Assembly: GCA_963210315.1 (NCBI GenBank)
Contig: OY723275.1
Location: 2,046,001-2,110,000 of the forward strand
Length of the DNA: 64,000 nt
From: Rhynchopus euleeides
Lineage: Eukaryota; Euglenozoa; Diplonemea; Diplonemida; Diplonemidae
Direction: 5' to 3'
Below the pieces are notes generated by a model. It was not told the origin of the DNA and searched no databases. It was given only the letters and a program-made list of their open reading frames with translations. The position numbers were made by a program, and so were the translations under genes. Positions 55,952 through 64,000 of the stretch are shown piece after piece (the stretch's first letter is position 1; each line of letters opens with the position of its first letter).

Positions 55952-57121
55952 GGTTTTTTTCTTAGCGGGAGCACTGCCTGCCCGACAGGGTGAGAGGGGG
56001 GGAGAGAGAGAGACAGAGAGTGGTGCGTGTTGGCGGGTGACCTTCCCATTCTTCCTCCGATTTGTGGGTGGGTGAGAGCGGGAGAGAGAGAGAGAGGGAG
56101 GGAGGGAGGGGGTGGGTTGGGACGCCCCTGCCCACATGCGCAGGAGGGCTTCATGCCCTGGTCCTGAACAGTTTAGTCTATTTTTTAAAAAAAATATATC
56201 ACTTCTTTACAGCACGGCATGTCAGCACCTGTGCACCCACAACGCAGAGCTGTCATATCGACTGGCGAGCTCTGCCGTGTGGTTGTGCCAGGCCTGTGCC
56301 TGTATTTTGTCGAGCTACATAGTGGGGCCAAAAATGTCCCCAGTGGGGTGCCTTTAGCCCTACGCGATAAACAGAGCAGATTAACGTGGGGTGTGCGTGT
56401 GAGTGGGGGGGGGGGGGATGGGTGAAGGTGGGGGGGAGGAGGGCACCTTTTGCCGATAGTTCTCCTCGCCTGGCGGGTTCCAATATAGCTGGCGTGTGGG
56501 GGTTTTCTGGGACACCTGGAGAACTGGGGCGTGTTGTGTGTTCTGTGATGACACACCACCGCAACGCAAAAGCTCCCACACACCGCTCGGTCCTCAGGGG
56601 AGGAACGGGAGGGTGGGGGGGGGGGGGGGGCGTGGGCGGGGAGGAATCACCGTTAGCCCCCGCCCCCCGCCGCCGATGTCTAGAAGGTCTGGGGGAAGGT
56701 CTTCCCATTGCTGCCGGTTCCCCCTACCCCCATCTTACGGCGCTCCCAGGATCCCAGCATCGGGAGGGGACACCTTGCCCTCCCGCCACCGCCACCACCA
56801 TCTGAGTTTACGGTGGGAATTTGCAGCGTAGAGAGAGGCAGAGCACACTCACAGCACATCCTTCAGTGCGGCAGGTTTTCACCGTAGGTGGTTTGTTGCG
56901 TTTCTTGTTTTCGCCACCCCCGCCACCCATCCACCAGCCCTCCTCACCAACAGCAGGATCGGCCCACCCCCGAGCCTTGCCCCCCGCACCCCTTGACATC
57001 TGTACACAACATGCTGCGATCTGTCCGCTCCCTCCTCCCCCTGGCGCCCTGATCCCAGAGACAGGAGGAGTGAACAGAGGGGTCACACACAGGGGGGGGG
57101 GGTGGCGAGAGGCGCAGCTCA
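55952..57121. other. Intergenic; no gene seen
   Basis: GAGAGAGA microsatellites at 55992-56025 and 56080-56110; G runs at 56403-56418 and 56615-56632. It likely includes the promoter of the gene at 57146. Confidence 0.45.
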
Positions 57122-57129
57122 ATATAAAC
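57122..57129 (+). promoter_or_regulatory. TATA-like box before the 57146 gene
   Basis: ATATAAAC lies 17-24 bases upstream of the ATG. If used, the 5' UTR would be almost absent or translation would start further in, so the assignment is weak. Confidence 0.25.
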
Positions 57130-57145
57130 CTCTGAGAAGCCTGCG

Positions 57146-58735
57146 ATGGAGGTGGCATGCAAGACGCGGTTTGAGGAGCATGTGAAGGGCGTGGGGCGCG
57201 CCTTGGATGTTGCCTCCCAGAGCGATGCTTTCGGCACCGCGGCAGCCGAGGCGGCGGAGCTGTGGAAGGCCCTGGAGGGGATGTGGTTGCAGGAGCTGGA
57301 GGAGAACTACGCGGGGCCCGTCAGCCTCAAGTCTGTCAGAAAGCCCCGCAGCGCCGCGATCCACAACACCACCGACCGGCAGCGCCAGGCAATGCTACAC
57401 ATCGACCTCTCGGGTGGGCTGAGCCAGGAGCAGGCTGCTAGCTGCCCTCCCCCTGGCTTCCCATCCAGCCTTGCGACGCCGGATGCCCAGCAGCGCCAGA
57501 ATCAGCAGCAGCAGCAGTCCCCCTTTTGGGACGCAAGCCCTGCCTCCTCCACCCACAAGCCGCAGGAGGACCGCGCGCCCACCACGCTCCCCGACATCCC
57601 GCTTATGGATCTGAGCATCCTCGACACATTCGACACGCCTGCAGGAGGGGCGGAGGCTGGGGCTGGGGGCCCTGCCATCACCCTCGACACCGCGTGGCCC
57701 CCACCCACACCCGCACCAGGCATGCAGGAGGATGGCTGGGATCTGCTGGCCCCAGGCGCTGCTGCCGGGGGAGATCTTGACTGGGGTGGTGGTGCCCCGC
57801 AGCCCCCGGAGGGAGCTGCGTGGGGCGGCGGTGGCGGGCTGCCGGTGGACGGCGGGGGGTGGGGCGGTGGCGGCAGCCCCGGCGGCGCTGCGGCGCCCCA
57901 ACGGCACTGCAGCCGCCTCGGCACGGTGTGGCGCGCTGCAGCGCCAGGTGGGGGGTCTGAGGGGGGCGCGCTGCGCCTCGACGGCGGCGATGGGGTTCCG
58001 CCGTGGCTGCCTCAGCAGGTGCAGCAGGGGGTCGTGCCGTGGCAGCAGCAGCAGCAGCTGCACCCCTACCCTGGGGTGGGTGCCGCCTGGCCTGCCCAGC
58101 CGGACCCCGCGGTGTGGGCTGCGGCAGCAGGCACGCTGCTGCCGGGCCTCGCCCCGGCAGCAGCGCCGCCCGGGCTGTTCCCCCCAGCCACAGGGCATGG
58201 GTTTCCAGCTGGGGGCGCCCCGCAGGGCGCCCGTCGGGGCGAGTCTCCGTCTTCATCTTCTTCATCCTCTTCTTCATCTTCATCCTCGTCTTCGTCTTCA
58301 TCGTCGTCATCCTCTACGCCTGCCGGTGTACGACGAAGGGGTGGCGGTGGGAGGAGCTGTCGCAGCTCTGTGTGCAGCGACGACCTGATGACGGTGCCAT
58401 CAGACAGCGACGCTGAAGAGGAGCGCAAGGGTCTGTCGGAAGAGCTCTGGGGGAGGCACCCCGAGGCGATCCGCGTCTTCGCGTCAAGCAGTGCCGGGCA
58501 GGGGTTCCAGGCGGATGTGCTGCGGTTCGTGCTGCAGGAGGGGGCTCCCCCGACGCTCTATGCCAACCAGAAGCTGGCGCTGCGCATGGGACCCGGTTAC
58601 ATCGAGCAGGGGAACCACGTCACAGCCTTTGACACCTGCTACTTCCATCTGAAGGGGGTCTACACAAGGAGCCGCGCCGCCCTCCAGCAGGGCAAAGCGC
58701 CCCTTGCAAAGCTTCCATCAAAGTTGTTCTCATGA
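57146..58735 (+). CDS. Hypothetical protein with low-complexity middle and conserved-looking ends
   Basis: 529 residues in one exon. The N-terminal ~90 residues (MEVACKTRFEEHVKGVGRAL...) look helical and globular. The middle is Gly/Pro/Ala/Gln-rich with repeated tryptophans, ending in a run of about 22 Ser (58246-58317) and a basic patch (VRRRGGGGR). The C-terminal ~105 residues (HPEAIRVFASSSAGQGFQAD, then NQKLALRMGPGYIEQGNHVT) are well-ordered in composition. I know no family. The Ser run is coded by mixed TCx codons, TCT/TCA/TCC/TCG, not a pure trinucleotide expansion. It is the first of three + strand genes at 57-63 kb. Confidence 0.7.
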   Translation: MEVACKTRFEEHVKGVGRALDVASQSDAFGTAAAEAAELWKALEGMWLQELEENYAGPVSLKSVRKPRSAAIHNTTDRQRQAMLHIDLSGGLSQEQAASCPPPGFPSSLATPDAQQRQNQQQQQSPFWDASPASSTHKPQEDRAPTTLPDIPLMDLSILDTFDTPAGGAEAGAGGPAITLDTAWPPPTPAPGMQEDGWDLLAPGAAAGGDLDWGGGAPQPPEGAAWGGGGGLPVDGGGWGGGGSPGGAAAPQRHCSRLGTVWRAAAPGGGSEGGALRLDGGDGVPPWLPQQVQQGVVPWQQQQQLHPYPGVGAAWPAQPDPAVWAAAAGTLLPGLAPAAAPPGLFPPATGHGFPAGGAPQGARRGESPSSSSSSSSSSSSSSSSSSSSSSTPAGVRRRGGGGRSCRSSVCSDDLMTVPSDSDAEEERKGLSEELWGRHPEAIRVFASSSAGQGFQADVLRFVLQEGAPPTLYANQKLALRMGPGYIEQGNHVTAFDTCYFHLKGVYTRSRAALQQGKAPLAKLPSKLFS

Positions 58736-59493
58736 TGGGTGGTGTGTTTGAAGTGTGCGAGACGGAGGGGTGTGTGGTGTGCCTGTGTGGTGGTGGGGGG
58801 GGGGGGTTTTTTTATTCTTCTTTTGTATCAATGGGGGGAGGAGGGGCGCGTTCCCCCTCGCTTCTCGGTGCTGCAGCCTGGGGTGCCGTGGGTGGTGGTT
58901 GTGTGCGTGTTTTGTTTGTGCGTGCGCACAGAAGCAGTGAGAAGAAGGAACCAACGTGGATTGGGCTGGGCGATTTATCACAAAGAGGGGCGTCTGCCCA
59001 CGCCATCCCTCCCCGATGTCATTGCAAGTGAAGTTGTTTCTTGCACAGTGTCCATTGTTTTGACCGCAACAGGTCCCTAGCCCCCCTCATCAAACTCGCG
59101 GGTTCTGCAACAATTTGTGCAGTGGTGAGTCGCCTGGAGTGATTGCAGAAGTGGATGTTTTTCGTGACGCAGCCCGAAAGCTACACACGATCCGTCTTGG
59201 TTTTAGTTCAGCTAGTGCACACAGCGAAGCCACCCACCCCCACCACACTTCGTGATGGTTATAGGCCCGACACCCACCCTGCCTTGAAGCCTGATGGCTT
59301 TGATTTGCTTGATGTCACACCTCTAGACACCTCACACACCCGACTCCAGCCGACCCCAGCTCCTCGCCAACAATGCATGCGTAGTGGCCCGCCCCTCGCA
59401 GAGGGCGTTGCCGCCCTGCCCCCACCCGACCCCTCAGCCAGGCTCCGTGGCTGAGGGCTGCCGGCTGCGGTTGCTGCCCCGCGGAGGGACGCA
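58736..59493. other. Intergenic between the 57146 gene and the TBC gene
   Basis: A G run (58794-58806) and T run follow the upstream stop. No gene or RNA is recognised. Confidence 0.5.
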
Positions 59494-60698
59494 ATGTCAG
59501 GGTCATCATCTTCGTCGTGGTCGGCAACCGCATCTCAGGCGGCTGCCCCCCTGACCTATGTCGATGAGTCTGGTATGCACGCCAAAAGCTGCGCCTTGGG
59601 GGGGGGGGGGGAGGGGCCCGTTGCGTCGTGACACACTGCCCTGCCTAGCCGCGGATGGATGGAGGGCACAGCGATGCACCCCATCCCCCCTAACAAACCA
59701 CGCCACTCTACCACACCCCCTCCACAGGGTTCATCCTGTCTGCGGTGAACCCGCCTGTCAGCGCTTCGCCCCTCACGCAGCAGCGTGCGGAGAGGGAGAG
59801 CCGCAGAATAGACCGGTGGGTGCGCATGGTGAGCAATTGGCCTGAGTACGCGCCACACTATGGCAAGATAAAGAGACGCGTCCGCGCCGGGGTTCCCGAC
59901 TGCATGCGGGGCTACGCGTGGCAGCTCATCCTCGGGTCGCGGGGGCTGCTGCTGCGCCACCCCGGCACCTACCAGTTGCTGCTCCAGCAGGACATGGACC
60001 CCGAGCTGCGGGAGATAGCGAAGCGCGATTTGGGCCGCACCTTCACGACAAGCGTGATGTTCCTCAGCGCGCACACAACACAGATCGGCGACGACTTCCA
60101 GCAGACGCTCTACCGCATCCTCCACGCGTATGCGGTGTACGACCCCCGTGTGGGGTACTGCCAGGGGATGGGCTTCCTTGCTGCAACGCTGCTGTCCCAG
60201 ATGAAGGAGGAGGAGGCCTTTTGGGCCTTCACCGTGATGATGCGGCACGAGAAATACCTCGTGGGTGACATGTACCTTCCGGGGTTCCCGAAGACGCAGC
60301 AGGCCTTCCGCATCCTCACGATGCTGCTGGAGAGGTTTGCCCCGCGACTGGCTGAGCATCTGGAGATGGAGTGCGTCAACATATCGTATTTTGCGTCGCG
60401 GTGGTTCATGACCCTGTTTGCAAACGTGATACCGACACGGCGTGCCCTGCAGATATGGGATGTGTTCTTCGTCGAGGGGTGGAAGATCATGTTCCGCGTC
60501 GCCGTCGCCCTGCTGGTGATGGAGGAAGAGAGCCTCCTGGGAATGGACATGGAGGACCTCCTGACCCGCCTCAAGACCCTCCACGAGGGGAAGGATGTGG
60601 GCGACCTGATTGCCCTGGCGAACACCTTCAAGATCACCAACACAGAGCTGCGCCTGCTGACAGCTGCGCTTGAGAGAGAAGCTGAGGCTGACCTCTAG
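59494..60698 (+). CDS. TBC-domain Rab GTPase-activating protein (two exons)
   Basis: Exon 1 is 59494-59572 (MSGSSSSSWSATASQAAAPL...). Donor GTATGC is at 59573 and acceptor CTCCACAG ends at 59727. Exon 2 is 59728-60698, for 349 residues; the codon split across the junction reads GGG. The TBC signatures are in order: GVPDCMRGYAWQLILG (~80), IAKRDLGRTFTTS (~120; the Asp-x-x-Arg block with the Arg finger) and VGYCQGMGFLAA (~166; the Gln finger). Then come FASRWFMTLFANVIPTRRAL and WDVFFVEGWKIMFRVAVALL (~260). Both catalytic fingers are present, so it should accelerate GTP hydrolysis by a Rab in vesicle traffic. The short protein is a TBC domain with little else. The target Rab cannot be told. Confidence 0.92.
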
Positions 60699-61322
60699 CA
60701 GGGAACAGATGGTGTGGGGGGTGGTGGTGGTGGGAGTGGCTGCCTTTTTTGTGTAAAAAACTCTCCTGTATTGTTGTGGCGCCCCTGGCCCTGCCGCTGC
60801 CCGGTGCCCTTCCATGGTGCAGCCGAAGGTGTTTTGTGTCAAAAGGAAGAAGGGGGGGTGGGGTAGGGAGGGAGGGGGGGTGTGGGTCTCGTTACGTGCC
60901 TTCCTTACATCCGCTCCGGCGTTGAGCCGTTGCTGCGCGGTGAGCGTGGTTGGGCCCTTCTCTAGCTACCTTGCATTCTGCCTGTCCCGTATGCGTTGGT
61001 GTGAGCCACGGCGAGGGTGGGAGGGGCAAAGTCTCCTGAGAGACTGCTGCAACAATCATGCGGCATCTCCTGTGAATACAGCGTGGTTCTTTGAACGAAA
61101 ACAGTAGATGGGGGGGGGGGGGGCGTAGCCGATGGGCAGCTTCTCCCAAAATGCACTTCCCCCCCCCCCCTGAAACCCAGACCAGATGCATACGCCATCC
61201 CTGCCTCACACACCCACACCCACGCCACCCCAGCACCCCTCCCCTTCCTTAACAGTGCCATCGGCAACCCTCGCTGCATTGTCCCACACTCGCGCACCCT
61301 GCAGGCTGTCCCTATTGACACT
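60699..61322. other. Intergenic between TBC and AspRS genes
   Basis: G runs at 60850-60885 and 61111-61123 and a C run at 61159-61170. A CCCTGCAG acceptor-like site ends at 61306, 16 bases before the AspRS ATG, so a non-coding 5' exon with an intron in the leader is possible. Confidence 0.5.
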
Positions 61323-62975
61323 ATGTCTGCCCAGGAAGAGAAGCGCGTCGAGGCGCCGGCGCCGGCTGAGGCACCGGCGGGCGGGCCGACGGAGGAGGGC
61401 CGCAGGGGGGTGGAGGCGCAGTCTTCTTCGCCGGCGGTGCAGTTCGACCCCGCGACATTCGGTCCCTCCCCCGTTGTCGAGTCGAGGGAGCAGACTGGCA
61501 CGCAGTGGACCGGTGTGGAGGACATCGTCCCCGAGATGGTGGGGCAGGAGATTACGGTGCGCGCGCGTATCCACAACAGCCGCAAGGCGTCGGCGAAGCT
61601 GTGCTTCCTGGTGCTGCGGAAGAAGATCAGCAGCGTGCAGTGTGTGCTGTCTGAGGGCAGCGGACTGACACGCGACCACATCAAGTGGGTGGCAAGCCTG
61701 CCCCTCGAGTCGGTGGTGGATGTTGTGGGGAAGGTGGTGGCGCCCAGAGCGCCGGTGAATGCGTGCACGCAGAGCCTTGTGGAGGTGCAGGTGACGAAGA
61801 CGTTCCTCGTGTCGAGCTCCGGCCCGGTGCTGCCCTTCCAGCTTGCGGACGCGGCAGGCCTGACAGAGGGCATCGTGGTGTCGCAGGACACTCGCCTGGA
61901 CGCGAGGTGGCTGGACATGCGCACCCCTGCCAACAACGCGATCTGGACCCTGAAGGGCGCAGTGTGCAAGTCTTTCCGCGCCTTCCTCGGCAACAACCGA
62001 TTCACAGAGATCCATACTCCGAAGATCATCCCCGCCGCAAGCGAGAGCGGCTCGTCGGTGTTCCAGCTGAGCTACTTCGGCACCAATGCGTACCTGGCGC
62101 AGTCGCCTCAGTTGTACAAGCAGATGGCGCTGATGGGTGACCTGGAGCGCGTGTTCGAGGTGGGTCCCGTTTTCCGCGCTGAGAAGTCCAACACCCACCG
62201 CCACCTGTGCGAGTTTGTGGGCCTCGACGTGGAGATGGAGATCAAGGAGCACTACTACGAGGTGCTGGACGTGGCGGAGGGCCTGTTCACCTTCATCTTC
62301 GACACCCTGAAGGCAGAGTACGCGCCGCAGGTGCAGGCCTTCAAGGAGCAGTGGGAGACCTCGGAGTTTGTGCACAAGATGACCGACGCGACTATCAACG
62401 ACCTGAATCTGGGCATCATCCACGGCGGCGAGAAGCGTGAGAGCGGTGACGAGTACAAGGGCCTGATCTACGACCGCAGCGTGGCAACCCTGCGCATGAC
62501 GTACCCCAACGCGGTGAAGCTGCTGAACACGCAGCTGCCTGAGGGCGAGAAGATGGGCGAGACGGAGGACCTGTGCACGGTCAACGAGAAGCTGCTGGGG
62601 AGGCTTGTGAAGGAGCGCTACGGCGTCGACTTCTTCATCGTTGACTGGTTCCCGCAGAATGTGCGCCCCTTCTACACCATGCCGTGCCCACACGACAACC
62701 GCTTCAGCAACTCCTACGACATGTTCATGCGTGGTGAGGAGATCTCGTCTGGTGCCCAGCGTATCCACGAGGTGGAGCTGCTGCGCAGGCGCGGTGCCGA
62801 GACGAATACCGACATGGCCACGATGCAGGACTACATCGAATCCTTCTCCCTGGGTGCCTGGCCGCACGGTGGGTTCGGCGTTGGTCTCGAGCGTGTCGTG
62901 ATGCTGTATCTGGGCATCAATAACATCCGCGCCTGCTCGATGTTCCCCCGCACCCCGAACCGCAACACACCGTAA
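61323..62975 (+). CDS. DARS: Aspartyl-tRNA synthetase, cytosolic (class II)
   Basis: 550 residues in a single exon. It charges tRNA-Asp with aspartate. After a ~60-residue Ala/Glu/Pro-rich extension comes the anticodon-binding OB fold (ITVRARIHNSRKASAKLCFL, ~78). The class II core shows motif 1 (FTEIHTPKII, ~228), SPQLYKQM (~260), motif 2 (FRAEKSNTHRHLCEF, ~284) and motif 3 (GGFGVGLERVVMLYLG, ~516). It ends ACSMFPRTPNRNTP. The lack of a bacterial insertion domain and the eukaryote/archaeal-type motif 2 point to the cytosolic enzyme. Length is normal for eukaryotes (about 500-560). No organelle presequence is evident. Confidence 0.97.
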   Translation: MSAQEEKRVEAPAPAEAPAGGPTEEGRRGVEAQSSSPAVQFDPATFGPSPVVESREQTGTQWTGVEDIVPEMVGQEITVRARIHNSRKASAKLCFLVLRKKISSVQCVLSEGSGLTRDHIKWVASLPLESVVDVVGKVVAPRAPVNACTQSLVEVQVTKTFLVSSSGPVLPFQLADAAGLTEGIVVSQDTRLDARWLDMRTPANNAIWTLKGAVCKSFRAFLGNNRFTEIHTPKIIPAASESGSSVFQLSYFGTNAYLAQSPQLYKQMALMGDLERVFEVGPVFRAEKSNTHRHLCEFVGLDVEMEIKEHYYEVLDVAEGLFTFIFDTLKAEYAPQVQAFKEQWETSEFVHKMTDATINDLNLGIIHGGEKRESGDEYKGLIYDRSVATLRMTYPNAVKLLNTQLPEGEKMGETEDLCTVNEKLLGRLVKERYGVDFFIVDWFPQNVRPFYTMPCPHDNRFSNSYDMFMRGEEISSGAQRIHEVELLRRRGAETNTDMATMQDYIESFSLGAWPHGGFGVGLERVVMLYLGINNIRACSMFPRTPNRNTP

Positions 62976-64000
62976 CACCCCGTAGAACAGTGACGTCAAG
63001 GCCAAAAAGTCTAGACACCGGCACGTGCCCCTCCCGCAGTGCAGTTGACAGCTCTGATGAGATGTGGCTAGCACTCCTAATAATTCAAAAATCTTGGAGC
63101 CTGTGTGAGTGTGTGACACACCCCGTTTTCCAGTTCTTCTGGCTTCTTTGGACTGCGGGAGCCCAGGTGTCCCCACACTGTCTTTCCTTTGCACTTGGAT
63201 TTTCTCGATTATTTTGCCCCGTGTCTTCCGTACGCAGGCTGTCTTGATATGTTCGTGAGCCCTCCGATCGCCGCCGCTAGCCCTTCCGCATGGCGGTCAA
63301 AATTGGTTCTGCGAATACATCTCATGCATGCCGTTGCTGGAGAAAAACCGGGTTCTTGCCTTTGTTGCCCACTGGGGAAACTATCTGTGCCTTTAGCTGG
63401 ATTGTGCGACCCCACTCACACCACTTCATCAGACCGGGGAGTGGTGTACACAAAGAGTGGGGTCTGCGTTCCGACAAGACAAGTTTCGGTAATTGATTGT
63501 TGTCTCGGTTTGCTGTCACTTTACGATCCACCAGGGCACAGATAGTTTCCTTAAATTAATGGGGCGCCGATGTTAAACTACTTGTGACTGTCTATCCTCG
63601 CGCTGACATGCGTCTTTTTTTGGCAGTTGCGTATGAAGTTCAGCCTGATTCCCTGCAGTCCAGTGCCCTCACCCACCACTTCAGCAATCGATACAACCCC
63701 ACATTGCGCCCTACTCCTTCTCCGGTTTTAGCAAAGGAACCGTCAGCAACCACTCACGTATCTTGTGACCACATGGGGGGGCGTACCAGGTCATATTGCT
63801 TTGGACCCGCCGACGGTCCGCAACACACGCCTGCACCCCTTCCCGCAGGGCGCGGCAGTGGGTATGAAAACTATAGACCTGCACACCACTGTCCCCACCT
63901 CCCACACACAACTCCCATGATACAGACCACGTGTTTACGTGCACCACGGCACTCTCCTCCTCCTCCCCCCCTCCACCATGGATGTTGATCGGGTCCACGT
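62976..64000. other. Downstream of AspRS; no gene seen
   Basis: Includes the AspRS 3' UTR. Mixed composition without recognisable coding or RNA features up to the window edge. Confidence 0.45.

Overview
The window is nuclear DNA from a unicellular eukaryote. It has short spliceosomal introns with GTATG donors, APE-type LINE and hAT elements, class II cytosolic AspRS, TBC and KRE2/MNT1-type genes, the standard genetic code, GC-rich coding sequence and very many poly-G/poly-C tracts. The species cannot be fixed from this. A repeat-rich alga or protist (an alveolate such as a chromerid, or a stramenopile) fits, and that is a guess. All recognisable host genes lie on the + strand; the LINE and the hAT transposase lie on the - strand.

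Layout. 1-5.1 kb: a LINE read leftwards (ORF1, then ORF2 with a 2A motif, endonuclease and reverse transcriptase, cut by the window edge), with a SINE-like insertion upstream of it. 6.6-16.4 kb: a C2H2 zinc-finger protein, an unknown coiled-coil protein, a GT15 mannosyltransferase, a terminal-inverted-repeat (TIR) transposon, and a divergent Ser/Thr kinase. 16.7-17.6 kb: a ~190-bp tandem array. 20.6-29.0 kb: a TIR transposon with a zinc-knuckle ORF, a 108-bp MITE, a Tc1-like MITE, a long-TIR element, and two giant near-perfect palindromes. 29.1-32.9 kb: a full-length hAT transposon with one in-frame stop. 34.1-35.6 kb: 49 perfectly phased units of a 31-bp satellite. 38.1-52.9 kb: nested TIR transposons. 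57.1-63.0 kb: three closely spaced + strand genes (an unknown low-complexity protein, a TBC Rab-GAP and AspRS).

The host genes are housekeeping or unknown and do not form a pathway. The distinctive content is mobile DNA. One group of elements shares a CACGGTGG terminus. A second group shares a C(A/T)GGGGGGGGTCAAATA terminus with TA target duplications. A short sequence module recurs in otherwise unrelated repeats. The LINE separates ORF1 from ORF2 by a single in-frame UGA followed by a 2A motif.
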